Origin: UBA2336 sp046294915
GTDB lineage: Bacteria > Bacteroidota > Bacteroidia > Cytophagales > Cyclobacteriaceae
Assembly (NCBI GenBank): GCA_046294915.1
Contig: JBKBOE010000034.1
Coordinates: forward strand, 1 to 29,644
Direction of reading: 5' to 3'
DNA length: 29,644 nucleotides
A model generated the notes under the pieces. It searched no databases. It had not been told where the DNA came from and saw only the letters and a program-made list of their open reading frames with translations. Both the position numbers and the translations under genes were made by a program. Numbering within the stretch: position 1 is the first letter of the stretch; each line of letters starts with the position of its first letter. This document shows positions 7,807-16,509 of this stretch, piece after piece.

Positions 7807-10714
7807 GTTGCTTCATGATAGTCTCCTCTGTGGTAATTAATTCGCTGGTGAGTTTGAGTTTCTTTTGTTGCAGGGTAAGGATTTTTTCTTCCACCGAATT
7901 TCGCGTTATGAACTTGTAGGTAAAAACTTTTCTCTTCTGGCCGATCCGGTGGGCACGGTCAATGGCCTGCGCTTCAACAGCCGGGTTCCACCACGGATCG
8001 AGAATAAACACATAGTCGGCTTCAGTAAGATTAAGCCCCAAACCACCGGCTTTGATGGAAATAAGAAAGGCCTTCACCTTTGGATCTTTATTGAAGCGTT
8101 CCACCTGTTCTTTACGATCAATACTGCTTCCGTCAAGATAGGCAAAATCAATTTTGCTCGATCGCAGGTATTGCCGAACCAACTCAAGGTGTTTCACAAA
8201 CTGGCTAAACACCAGCACCTTGTGGCCTTCGGCCATGGCATTTTCAAGCATGTGTGTAATGTCCTCGAGTTTGCCGGAATCGCCCGTGTATGACGGTTCA
8301 ATCATGCGAGGGTGGTTAGCCAACTGGCGCAGTTTGGTAAGGCCCTCCAGAATCATGAAGCGGCTGTTGTTCATTCCCTCCCGGTCAATCAGGTCCAGTA
8401 TGCGTCCGCGGTAATAAGATTTTACCTCGTCATAGCGCTTCTCCTGTTCGGGGGTCATTACCGAGTATTGGATGTATTCTACTTTCTCGGGCAATTCGGT
8501 GAGGACCTGCGACTTGTGTCTGCGCAGCACAAAGGGTTTAATAATGGCATTCAGCTTTTTTGCTTTTGCCTCATCGCCCCGTTTTTCAATGGGTACCTGG
8601 TATTCATTGCGGAAATAACTTTGCGGGCCAAGAATACCCGGATTCACAAAACTCATTTGCGACCACAAATCCATGGTGGTATTCTCAAGGGGTGTTCCGG
8701 TAAGCACCAGCCGGAAGCGCGATTTCAATTCGCGAACGGCCTTGGCAATGTTTGAAGAAGGGTTCTTTATTACCTGCGACTCATCCAAAATGATGTAGTT
8801 AAAATAAAACTGTTTAAACAACTCCACATCCAGCCGGGTAATTCCATACGAAGTCAGCACCACATCATAGTATTCAAACCGCCTGATGTCCTTATTACGT
8901 AAGGTACCGGTGTAATTGAGCACCTTAAGCCTGGGCGCAAACCGGGCTGCTTCCATTTCCCAGTTATACACCAGTGAAGTAGGCATAACGAGTAATGAGG
9001 TGCCGCGACCTTCTTCCTTCTCTGACAGCAACAGCGCCAATGTCTGAACAGTTTTTCCCAGTCCCATGTCATCGGCTAAGCAGCCTCCGAGTTTATACTC
9101 ATTCAAAAAGCGAAGCCAGTTGTAGCCTGCTTTCTGGTAAGGCCGGAGTTCACCCACAAAACCTTGCGGTACAGGATAGTTCTTTATGCCGCTAAATGAT
9201 GAGAGCGAGCGCAATTTTTCGCTGATGTGAACCTTGGCCAGGTTCCCTTCTTCCAACTCCCTTATCAGGTTCAGGTGGTGCTTCCGCAATACCGGCTTTT
9301 CATTCTTCCCCTCCGATTCGCTGAGCGCAAACAAATCGGCATACTTGGTTAACCAGGCTTCGGGTATAATGGCAATTTCACCGTTGGGCAGCTTAAACTC
9401 TACTTTCTTTTTCAGGATGAGTTTCCGCAACTCTTTAAACGGAATTTCAAATTCTCCGAACCGGATCCGCGCGTGAATATCGAACCAGTCGATGTTTTCC
9501 TTTACTTCGACTTCAATAACCGCTTTTCCGACAAAATACTTCTTATCGTTGTTCTGCGGCTGGCTTACCTCGAAACCCAGGTTGAGCAGGTTAACCCGGT
9601 TTTCGTTAAGCCATGAAAAAGCTTCCGATTTCGAAACCGCCACCTGAAAATCTTTCATGGGCAGCCCTAATTTTTGCAGCGTGCTCAAAAAATTCCTTTC
9701 CATTTCCTGTTTACGGGTAACCCTGTGGAAGACATACTCCTGATCGTGACGCTCAATGGTTACACTTACCGGCACGCGGTTTTTCCCCTGAAACTTATGT
9801 TTACCATACTTGAACGACAAGTCAAACAGAATTTTGCCCGATTCATCGCTGCGGTCCTCTGCCTGAGCTGATCCATCGGCAAATAATGTGGCGGCTTCTT
9901 TTTGAACCGTTGCCAGTTCAGAAAGGGTTAACACCGGTTTAGGATCATATTCATTTTTGTTGATCTCAAACCCCTTGGCTTCGATGTCATCAAAAGAGGC
10001 GATCAGCGGTGCAACAAACCGGTTGTAATAGGTCTCTTCCAGGTTCTTGGGAATAACCACGTGCTTCTTGCTGAGGAAGGGAAGCAGTTTTTTCCCATCT
10101 ACATATTTTTCGAATCCGAACAGTTTTCCATTCAACACCATCCAGGCGGGGCTTTTACAAACCAGGTAAGCAGACGGATTGGGCAGATCGAGCTTTTTCC
10201 CTATGTGGGAAATAGTAGGGTAGTAATTTGTTCCTTCTGCACTTCTCATAAAATGAAACTGGATGGCAGCGCGCTCATCAACCACCTCGATCTTCCGGTG
10301 CGTGGGCTCACCGTCATTGCCCATTTCGAATAACATCTTGCCTTTAAGGTTCTCCAAAACGGCCGCACGCCTTTCCTCCAGGTAAATTTCAATTTGCTCC
10401 TGAAGGGGCTCATTTCCTTTCGTTTTATGGTATACCTTCGGATAAAACTCTTCAGCCTTAAGCGGTTTACCTGCAAATCTTTTTACAATCGCATCTTGTT
10501 GCATGGCGTCCATAATGCGGATGAGCTCATAGTCACGCTCATCAAGGCCTTTTGAAAATTCTCGGGCATTCTTTGATGAAATGTTTTGATGCTGGTAGGT
10601 AAGCCTGCCCTTCTCGTCCAGGTGTACAATGTAGGACTCAAACAAAAAGCCCAGGTACTCGTGCACATAGAGCGAATAAATAATTTGAAACGGTTGTGAA
10701 GCCGAAACCTTCAT
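7772..10714 (-). CDS. SNF2-family DEAD/DEAH-like helicase
   Basis: A protein of 980 residues. The C-terminal half is a complete SNF2 ATP-dependent translocase. Walker A DDMGLGKT is at about residue 548, the DESQ box in YIILDESQVIKN at about 641, the LTGTPLEN motif at about 670, and motif VI QAIDRAHRIGQ at about 920. The N-terminal 500 residues contain no motif I recognise. They are mixed alpha/beta and resemble the long N-terminal extension common in bacterial SNF2 proteins; the SWIM zinc ligands often found there are not evident. Such proteins remodel DNA- or RNA polymerase-bound complexes, but the target here is unknown. The ATG at 10714 was chosen; the frame extends only two codons further to a TTG. 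It ends inside the acyltransferase gene (35-base convergent overlap). The 100 bases upstream hold no gene. Confidence 0.93.
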   Translation of the reverse strand: MKVSASQPFQIIYSLYVHEYLGFLFESYIVHLDEKGRLTYQHQNISSKNAREFSKGLDERDYELIRIMDAMQQDAIVKRFAGKPLKAEEFYPKVYHKTKGNEPLQEQIEIYLEERRAAVLENLKGKMLFEMGNDGEPTHRKIEVVDERAAIQFHFMRSAEGTNYYPTISHIGKKLDLPNPSAYLVCKSPAWMVLNGKLFGFEKYVDGKKLLPFLSKKHVVIPKNLEETYYNRFVAPLIASFDDIEAKGFEINKNEYDPKPVLTLSELATVQKEAATLFADGSAQAEDRSDESGKILFDLSFKYGKHKFQGKNRVPVSVTIERHDQEYVFHRVTRKQEMERNFLSTLQKLGLPMKDFQVAVSKSEAFSWLNENRVNLLNLGFEVSQPQNNDKKYFVGKAVIEVEVKENIDWFDIHARIRFGEFEIPFKELRKLILKKKVEFKLPNGEIAIIPEAWLTKYADLFALSESEGKNEKPVLRKHHLNLIRELEEGNLAKVHISEKLRSLSSFSGIKNYPVPQGFVGELRPYQKAGYNWLRFLNEYKLGGCLADDMGLGKTVQTLALLLSEKEEGRGTSLLVMPTSLVYNWEMEAARFAPRLKVLNYTGTLRNKDIRRFEYYDVVLTSYGITRLDVELFKQFYFNYIILDESQVIKNPSSNIAKAVRELKSRFRLVLTGTPLENTTMDLWSQMSFVNPGILGPQSYFRNEYQVPIEKRGDEAKAKKLNAIIKPFVLRRHKSQVLTELPEKVEYIQYSVMTPEQEKRYDEVKSYYRGRILDLIDREGMNNSRFMILEGLTKLRQLANHPRMIEPSYTGDSGKLEDITHMLENAMAEGHKVLVFSQFVKHLELVRQYLRSSKIDFAYLDGSSIDRKEQVERFNKDPKVKAFLISIKAGGLGLNLTEADYVFILDPWWNPAVEAQAIDRAHRIGQKRKVFTYKFITRNSVEEKILTLQQKKLKLTSELITTEETIMKQLTREDIAQMLA

Positions 10715-10814
10715 TTGCAAGCCGCTTTCTGTCCATTTACTGAAAACGGAACATCCAAATTAAGGATTTTTATGCTCAGAAAAGCTATTTAGCAGCAGTA
10801 TTTCATCCTCATTT

Positions 10815-12038
10815 TCAGAGGTTTCGCACCGATGCGAACCGTGAAGCCAGTACTGCCGGTCGCCACGAGATGAGTACCGTAAGCATAGACACCACCAGCA
10901 AGGTGTTAACAAAATCCATCGGGATTATCTTAACAGGGTACCCCTCGGTAACGGAAGTCTCCATGCCCATTGAAATGATGCCGTAACGGGATTGAATCCA
11001 GCAGAACACAGCACCCAGAACCAGCCCGGCAAATGCTCCGAGAAAGGCTATAATTGCTCCCTCGGTCAGAAAAATACTACGAATCAGTTGGCGGGGTGCT
11101 CCCATTGCGGCCAGTACCGAAATATCCTTCTTTTTGTCAATGGCAAGCATCATTAGCGTGAAGAAGATGTTAATTGAACTGATGCCCAGCAATACGGCAA
11201 ACGCCAGAAAAGTGAATAGCTTCTCCATTTTCAACAAGCGGTATAAATCTTTATGTTGTTCCTCATGGTTCAGCACTGAAAACTTTTCACCCAGCCGTGC
11301 CTTCAATTCTGCATGCACGCGGGCCTCATCCATACCTGCCTTTGTTTTCACCTCCAGGGCTGTGCGTCTCTGCCCCATGTTTAGCAACTCACGGGCAAAA
11401 TCAAGCGGTACCACAATGTAGTTTTCGTCAAAGTTCTGAACAATGGAAAACGCAGCGCCTGCAAAAATTGATTTGCGCGAATACAGTTTCGAAGGATCCA
11501 CAATTCCCGTTCGTACATTGTTGATATAATATACCTGTAACGCAAACTGGTTATCATCAATGGCCACCGACAAGTTATACTGGATGCCCCGCCCGATGAT
11601 GGCATAATTCACATCTTGCTCTTTAAGCCGCAACTTTCCGGCAACAATTTTATCGTCAATCCGGTGCTGTTCCAGAAAATCTTCGCTCACCCCTTTCATG
11701 GTAACCACCTGGTTGGCATCGCGGTAACGGAGGTACACATAATCCTCAATCACTTCGGTTACAAACTCAACGCCTTCAACCTGGCGGATAGCCGCCAGGA
11801 GTGAATCGGTAACTACAAACGACTTCCCCCATTTGGCTTCAATTTTGATTTCCGGATCAAAAGAATTATTAAGCGACCGAAGCAAACTCTCAAGTCCATT
11901 AAAAATCGACAGCACAATGATTAGTGCGGCTGTACTGAACGCAACACCGGCCAGCGAGAGAAGTGATATAATGTTGATAAAATTCTTTTTCCGCCTGGAT
12001 ACCAGGTAACGTCCTGCGACAAACAGTGGAAAGTTCAT
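10815..12038 (-). CDS. FtsX-like ABC permease, LolC/LolE lipoprotein-release type
   Basis: A protein of 407 residues with the MacB/LolE layout. The first transmembrane helix (about residues 20-45) lies after the N-terminal AGRYLVSRRKKNFINIISLL motif. A periplasmic domain of about 220 residues follows, then three C-terminal helices at about 275-300, 320-350 and 375-395. The segment IDKKKDISVLAAMGAPRQLIRSIFL is the cytoplasmic coupling region typical of FtsX-fold permeases that pair with an ATPase. Lipoprotein release from the inner membrane is the usual annotation in this phylum. The ATPase partner (LolD-like) is not in the window, so it must be encoded elsewhere. It starts 5 bases downstream of the rbfA stop codon, so the two are almost certainly one transcript. 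Confidence 0.9.
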   Translation of the reverse strand: MNFPLFVAGRYLVSRRKKNFINIISLLSLAGVAFSTAALIIVLSIFNGLESLLRSLNNSFDPEIKIEAKWGKSFVVTDSLLAAIRQVEGVEFVTEVIEDYVYLRYRDANQVVTMKGVSEDFLEQHRIDDKIVAGKLRLKEQDVNYAIIGRGIQYNLSVAIDDNQFALQVYYINNVRTGIVDPSKLYSRKSIFAGAAFSIVQNFDENYIVVPLDFARELLNMGQRRTALEVKTKAGMDEARVHAELKARLGEKFSVLNHEEQHKDLYRLLKMEKLFTFLAFAVLLGISSINIFFTLMMLAIDKKKDISVLAAMGAPRQLIRSIFLTEGAIIAFLGAFAGLVLGAVFCWIQSRYGIISMGMETSVTEGYPVKIIPMDFVNTLLVVSMLTVLISWRPAVLASRFASVRNL

Positions 12039-12043
12039 ACCCT

Positions 12044-12409
12044 TTAATCGGTTGCAGGGGGAATGTTCAGGCTTTTTATCAGTGATTCAATCCGGGCTGC
12101 ATTTTCTTCCACTTCATCGATTATAAAAATCAATTCAGGAATGATCCTGGCCTGGTTTCTGATCCGGTCGCCAAGGGCCTTCCGTATCTCCTTCTTGTGA
12201 GCATTTAGCTTTTCAAGCACCGCTTGCTTATTTTTTTCCAGCATCATGCTCACGAAAATTTTGGCAACACTTAAATCGGGGCTCACCCGAACTTCGACAA
12301 TCGTTACAAAAGAATTGCCCAGAATCCTCCGTTTATCGCGCTGAAAGATGTCGCTGATCTCTTTTAATACAAGTTTTGCAAACTTTTGCTGTCGTGTTGT
12401 TCCCGCCAT
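12044..12409 (-). CDS. rbfA: 30S ribosome-binding factor RbfA
   Basis: A protein of 121 residues, matching the family length. RbfA is a small KH-fold protein that helps mature the 16S rRNA 5' end during 30S assembly and cold adaptation. The KH-like core reads FVTIVEVRVSPDLSVAKIFVSMM, and the C-terminal IPELIFIIDEVEENAARIESLI matches the conserved ending. The frame is open upstream to 12520, but the ATG at 12409 (MAGTTRQQKFAKLV) gives the normal RbfA N-terminus. The upstream extension runs into the divergent membrane-protein gene and looks non-coding. Co-transcribed with the LolE-type permease 5 bases downstream. Confidence 0.94.
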   Translation of the reverse strand: MAGTTRQQKFAKLVLKEISDIFQRDKRRILGNSFVTIVEVRVSPDLSVAKIFVSMMLEKNKQAVLEKLNAHKKEIRKALGDRIRNQARIIPELIFIIDEVEENAARIESLIKSLNIPPATD

Positions 12410-12518
12410 GAAGCAAATATGCCTGATCAGCACCCAAATAACAAGCCAAACAGGGGGTAACTCAACCCGGTACATTTTTCTACCTGCACAATCCTTTCTA
12501 TTTTTCAACGCAGAACTC

Positions 12519-13913
12519 ATGATACACTACTTCCGCATCAATGATCCTTACCGCCTTATAGGTTTGTTCTTGTTGTTATGTGTACTTCAAATACCGCTAT
12601 GGATTGATGCCCCTCCGCTCACCATTCCCGAACTGAAAAGTTTTGTAGTGGGCGAAAAAGTGTCAGAGGGATTTGTGCTTTACAGCGAACTGATTGATCA
12701 TACACCCCCCCTGGCTTCCTGGTTCTATGGTCTTAGCGACTGGCTGTTTGGCCGCTCGTTAACGGCACGTCATATTTCTGCCTTTATCCTTTTGTTTCTT
12801 CAAAGTGCCTTCATCAGCATTATGTTTATCGACAAAAAAGCATTTACAGAAAACACATACCTTCCCTCCCTTATTTTTTCAGTACTCACATTGGTTGCCT
12901 TTGATATTACTTCACTGACTGCCGATTTAGCCGCTTTTGGGTTTCTGCTATTGGCCCTGAACAACCTGTTTAAACAAATTGAATTCCGCGAACAGCGCGA
13001 TGAAACCATCGTAAACATGGGACTGTTCATTGGTGCCGCATCGCTGCTTACCTTTTCGTACATATTTTTTCTTCCGGCCATTGTGTTGCTGCTGGTCTTG
13101 TTTACCCGAACCAGCCTCCGCCTGTATATGCTGTTGTTGTTTGGATTTTTGTTACCTCATGCGTTGCTGATAACGGTTTACCTGCTGCAGGATAATTATT
13201 ATGAATTAGTGCACCGGTATTATCAGTACAACTTTTTAATGGGCAGATCGTCATTGCTTCAGGCAAAAACGTTGCTCATCCTTTGCTGCATCCCGCTCTT
13301 CTACCTTCTGCTATCCATGTTCATACTAAACCGCCATGCACGCTTAACCAAATACCAGTTGCAGTTGTTGCAGGCGATGATTCTCTGGCTTGCATTTTCG
13401 CTCATTCACGCATGGCTGTCGCCCGATTTGCGCATGCAAACGCTCCTGCCGGCTGCTCCGGCAGTTTGCTTTTTGCTTACCCATTTTTTTCTACTGATCC
13501 GAAGAAAAAAGTATGCGGAACTTAATGCCTGGATACTGGTGCTGGGCTTGGTAACCACGGGCTATTTATTCAGGTATGAAATGCTTCCGGCAGATAGTGC
13601 AGGCTTGCAAGTGCCCTCATCTAAATATGCTGTTTCAGGTAAGCGTGTGCTGGTATTGGATAACGACCCGGGTATCTGGATAAACAACCGGCCCTCACCT
13701 CCATTTATTAACTGGGAGTTAAGCCGGGCTGTTTTTGAAGGTCCTGACGAATACGGGAATATACTACTTGTCAATAAACTCTTTCGTGAGGATCCCCCTG
13801 AGATAATTATTGATCCTGAAAACCGGATGTCCCCCTTTTTTAACCGGGTGCCGGCTCTTTCGATGAAATACAAAAAATCGGGTGAAGGATACTGGACAAT
13901 GCTCAGCAACTGA
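12519..13913 (+). CDS. Polytopic membrane protein, possible GT-C glycosyltransferase
   Basis: A protein of 464 residues, largely hydrophobic with about nine to eleven predicted membrane helices and a C-terminal soluble tail of about 100 residues. The first loop contains FVVGEKVSEGFVLYSELIDHTPPLASWFYG. This resembles the first periplasmic loop of GT-C (family 39-like) glycosyltransferases, where a G-x-x-LY element and a D-x-x-PPL element sit near the active site. No further diagnostic motif was found, so the enzymatic call is tentative. A membrane protein of unknown function is the alternative. The ATG at 12519 was chosen because the open frame upstream is antisense to rbfA and not membrane-like. 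Candidate -7-like sequences (TACATTTT at 12471, TATTTTTC at 12499) precede it. The last 11 bases overlap the end of convergent rpiB. Confidence 0.8.
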   Translation: MIHYFRINDPYRLIGLFLLLCVLQIPLWIDAPPLTIPELKSFVVGEKVSEGFVLYSELIDHTPPLASWFYGLSDWLFGRSLTARHISAFILLFLQSAFISIMFIDKKAFTENTYLPSLIFSVLTLVAFDITSLTADLAAFGFLLLALNNLFKQIEFREQRDETIVNMGLFIGAASLLTFSYIFFLPAIVLLLVLFTRTSLRLYMLLLFGFLLPHALLITVYLLQDNYYELVHRYYQYNFLMGRSSLLQAKTLLILCCIPLFYLLLSMFILNRHARLTKYQLQLLQAMILWLAFSLIHAWLSPDLRMQTLLPAAPAVCFLLTHFFLLIRRKKYAELNAWILVLGLVTTGYLFRYEMLPADSAGLQVPSSKYAVSGKRVLVLDNDPGIWINNRPSPPFINWELSRAVFEGPDEYGNILLVNKLFREDPPEIIIDPENRMSPFFNRVPALSMKYKKSGEGYWTMLSN

Positions 13914-14331
13914 TCTTGCTTACCCTCCGCTCATGCCTTCCTCCTTCAAACGAAGTCAACAAAAAACGCTCTACGATCCGCTCCGCTTGCTCAGCCGAAA
14001 TAAAGCGTGCGGGGATGCACACCACGTTCGCATTGTTGTGCTGGCGCGCCAGGCTCGCCACTTCTTCATTCCAGCAAAGGGCGGCCCGTATGCCCTGATG
14101 TTTGTTGGCGGTGATGGCCATGCCGTTGGCGCTCCCGCAAATCAGCAACCCAAAGTCAGCTTCTCCCTTTTCAATAGCGTTGGCTACCGGGTGCGCATAG
14201 TCCGGATAGTCCGTTGAGTCAGCATTGTGGGTACCGAAATCTACAACCTCGTGTCCTTGTGCAGTCAGCCATTTCTTCAAAGCTTCCTTGTACTCGTAAC
14301 CTGCATGATCGCTGCCTGCTGCGATGGTCAT
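13903..14331 (-). CDS. rpiB: Ribose 5-phosphate isomerase B (RpiB/LacAB family)
   Basis: A protein of 142 residues, the normal length. RpiB interconverts ribose 5-phosphate and ribulose 5-phosphate in the pentose phosphate pathway. It has the N-terminal GSDHAG phosphate/substrate motif (about residues 6-11), the catalytic Cys in LLICGSANGM, the RQHNNANV segment with the ring-opening His, and the C-terminal EGGRHERRVSKI. The CGSAN version of the loop differs slightly from the common CGTG/CGSG form but keeps the key Cys. Start ATG at 14331 overlaps the tatC stop as ATGA, so translation is probably coupled. A LacA/LacB-type sugar-phosphate isomerase is an alternative, though no galactose-6-phosphate genes are nearby. 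Confidence 0.93.
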   Translation of the reverse strand: MTIAAGSDHAGYEYKEALKKWLTAQGHEVVDFGTHNADSTDYPDYAHPVANAIEKGEADFGLLICGSANGMAITANKHQGIRAALCWNEEVASLARQHNNANVVCIPARFISAEQAERIVERFLLTSFEGGRHERRVSKISC

Positions 14332-15152
14332 AATGACTGGTTTTTTTCTTCTTCCTTTTTTTGTTGCCTTAGCACATAAGCCGAAATCAATATACTGAAT
14401 TCGTACAGTAAGATCAAGGGAATGCCAATCATGGTTTGGCTGAATGGGTCAGGAGGGGTTATGATGGCCGCTATAATCAGAATGATTACAATAGCGTGCC
14501 TGCGATACCTGCGCATAAAGGCAGGTGTAAGCATGCCGATTTTGGATAAAAAGTAAACCACAATGGGCAGTTGAAAGAGCAGACCGCTGCCAAACACCAG
14601 GGTAACAATGGTTGACACATACGAGGTGATGTCAAATTCATTTACAATCATGTCGCTGATCTGGTAGGTTGAAAGAAAATACACCGCCAGCGGGCTCATG
14701 ATGAAGTATCCAAACGATACCCCCATGAAAAACAACAGCGAAATAAAAAATACGGCCCCCCGCGAATAAGTGCGCTCTTTCTTCATCAAACCCGGTTTTA
14801 CAAATCGCCAAATCTCCCAGGCCACGTATGGAAATGCGGCTACCAGGCCAATAACCAGTGAAGCGGTGATGTGCATGGTGAACTGGCCCGTCATGTACCG
14901 GCTTTGGATTTTAAAGGGTATTTCCGAGACGCACAGTGTTTCTTCATTGCCTACCAGTTTACCCAAAGCACACATCCAGTCGTAAAAAATAAAATCAGGG
15001 CGGGCGGGCGCAAAGATGATGTTCTGAAAAATCCAGGGTGCCATTACAAAAGCGGCAATCGTAATAATGATTACTGCAAATAAGGCTCGGATGATGTGCC
15101 ACCGGAGTTCTTCCAGGTGGTCGAGAAAAGTCATTTCTTTTTCTTCGCTCAT
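14328..15152 (-). CDS. tatC: Sec-independent protein translocase TatC
   Basis: A protein of 274 residues with about six membrane helices. TatC is the receptor for twin-arginine signal peptides in the inner membrane. The N-terminal cytoplasmic motif MTFLDHLEELRWHIIRAL carries the conserved HLEELR signature, and FVKPGLMKKERTYSR is the conserved cytoplasmic loop with Pro, Gly and Glu. The first periplasmic loop is longer than in E. coli (around FYDWMCALGKLVGNEETLC), as is usual in Bacteroidota as far as I recall. No tatA or tatB is visible in the window. It begins 3 bases after the glyA stop and overlaps rpiB by four bases, so glyA-tatC-rpiB should be one transcript. Confidence 0.96.
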   Translation of the reverse strand: MSEEKEMTFLDHLEELRWHIIRALFAVIIITIAAFVMAPWIFQNIIFAPARPDFIFYDWMCALGKLVGNEETLCVSEIPFKIQSRYMTGQFTMHITASLVIGLVAAFPYVAWEIWRFVKPGLMKKERTYSRGAVFFISLLFFMGVSFGYFIMSPLAVYFLSTYQISDMIVNEFDITSYVSTIVTLVFGSGLLFQLPIVVYFLSKIGMLTPAFMRRYRRHAIVIILIIAAIITPPDPFSQTMIGIPLILLYEFSILISAYVLRQQKKEEEKNQSL

Positions 15153-15155
15153 CGC

Positions 15156-16427
15156 TTAAGCGTACAAGGGAAATTTGCGGGTAAAGGTGTGAACTTTTTT
15201 CCGAACTGCGTTCAGGTTACCGGCATCATCCGGGGCTTGCAGCACTTCGTCAATCAGGTCAACAATTTTCAGCATATCCTTTTCCTGCATGCCGCGTGTT
15301 GTAACAGCCGGTGTGCCCACACGCATGCCCGAGGTTACCATGGGCGATTGGGTATCGAAGGGCACCATGTTTTTGTTAATGGTGATGTCGGCTTTTATCA
15401 ATGCTTCTTCCGCTTTTTTGCCAGTCAGGTTTTTTGAGCGCAGGTCAATCAGCATCAGGTGGTTGTCGGTTCCGCCTGAAATGATTTTGTATCCCTTTTT
15501 AACAAACGCATCGGCCATGGCTTTGGCATTTTTGACGATTTGCACTACATACCGCAAATAATCATCGCTCAGCGCTTCTTGAAATGCCACAGCTTTGGCG
15601 GCAATAACATGCTCCAGCGGCCCGCCTTGTGTGCCGGGAAATACACCGGAATCCAATACGGAGGTAATTTTTCTGATCTCCCCTTTCGGAGTTTTCAGTC
15701 CCCAGGGGTTATCGAAATTTTTTCCGACTAAAATCATTCCTCCGCGCGGACCGCGCAGCGTTTTATGGGTGGTGGTGGTCACAATATGACAATACTCCAT
15801 CGGGTCGTTGAGTAATCCACGGGCAATTAACCCCGCAGGGTGGGCAATGTCGGCCATTAAAAGTGCTCCCACGGCATCGGCCGCTTCGCGAAGTTTTTTG
15901 TAATCCCAGTCGCGGCTGTAGGCCGAAGCTCCACAGATAATCAGTTTAGGTTTTTCGCGCTTTGCCGTTTCGATTACGTTATCAAAATCAATCAGGCCGG
16001 TGGACTCCTCCACACCGTAAAAGGTTGGCTGATAAAGTTTACCTGAAAAATTAACCGGTGAGCCGTGCGTGAGGTGCCCACCATGGGATAAATCGAAACC
16101 CAGAATTTTGTCGCCCGGCTTCAGGCAGGCCAGCATAACGGCTGCGTTGGCCTGCGCACCTGAATGTGGCTGCACATTGGCCCAGTCGGCATTAAATAAT
16201 TCTTTGGCGCGGTCGATGGCAAGTTGCTCAATTTCATCCACCACTTCGCATCCGCCATAGTAGCGTTTACCCGGAAGGCCCTCGGCATACTTGTTGGTGA
16301 GCACCGTGCCCATGGCCTTCATAACCTGGGGAGAGGTAAAATTTTCAGATGCAATCAGTTCAATGCCAATCTGCTGACGCTTCTTTTCCTTCTCAATAAG
16401 ATCAAAAACCAGCTTATCTTTTTTCAT
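15156..16427 (-). CDS. glyA: Serine hydroxymethyltransferase GlyA
   Basis: A protein of 423 residues, full length. This PLP enzyme converts serine and tetrahydrofolate to glycine and 5,10-methylenetetrahydrofolate, feeding one-carbon metabolism. Signatures include IELIASENF near the N-terminus, NKYAEGLPGKRYYGG, the substrate loop with LSHGGHLTHG, the PLP-lysine motif TTTTHKTLRGPRGG (Lys at about 223) and SGMRVGTPAVTTRGM toward the C-terminus. It is the first gene of the tight glyA-tatC-rpiB unit. The 82-base gap upstream holds a full-match -7 element. PdxJ, which makes the B6 vitamer needed for its cofactor, lies three genes upstream on the same strand. Confidence 0.97.
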   Translation of the reverse strand: MKKDKLVFDLIEKEKKRQQIGIELIASENFTSPQVMKAMGTVLTNKYAEGLPGKRYYGGCEVVDEIEQLAIDRAKELFNADWANVQPHSGAQANAAVMLACLKPGDKILGFDLSHGGHLTHGSPVNFSGKLYQPTFYGVEESTGLIDFDNVIETAKREKPKLIICGASAYSRDWDYKKLREAADAVGALLMADIAHPAGLIARGLLNDPMEYCHIVTTTTHKTLRGPRGGMILVGKNFDNPWGLKTPKGEIRKITSVLDSGVFPGTQGGPLEHVIAAKAVAFQEALSDDYLRYVVQIVKNAKAMADAFVKKGYKIISGGTDNHLMLIDLRSKNLTGKKAEEALIKADITINKNMVPFDTQSPMVTSGMRVGTPAVTTRGMQEKDMLKIVDLIDEVLQAPDDAGNLNAVRKKVHTFTRKFPLYA

Positions 16428-16450
16428 CAGGTGGGGTTAAAAACGAAAGG

Positions 16451-16458
16451 CAAAAATA
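16451..16458 (-). promoter_or_regulatory. Candidate -7 element for glyA-tatC-rpiB
   Basis: On the minus strand the sequence reads TATTTTTG, a full match to the Bacteroidota TAnnTTTG -7 box. It would start transcription about 17 bases before the glyA ATG. A TTG about 24 bases further upstream could serve as a weak -33 element. The position in the gap between a convincing stop and start supports it; no other evidence. Confidence 0.42.
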
Positions 16459-16509
16459 ATCCAATTCACAAATCCAGTGGGACAACACACTACTATCTTT
16501 CTATGGGAA

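Noticed and set aside
10715..10814. Gap between the SNF2 start and the permease stop
   Set aside because: No gene, hairpin terminator or full -7 match; only a TTAATTTG one-mismatch box on the minus strand, too weak to list.
12348..12518. N-terminal extension of the membrane protein into rbfA
   Set aside because: The added residues are antisense to the rbfA start and not membrane-like; the ATG at 12519 leads straight into the first hydrophobic segment.
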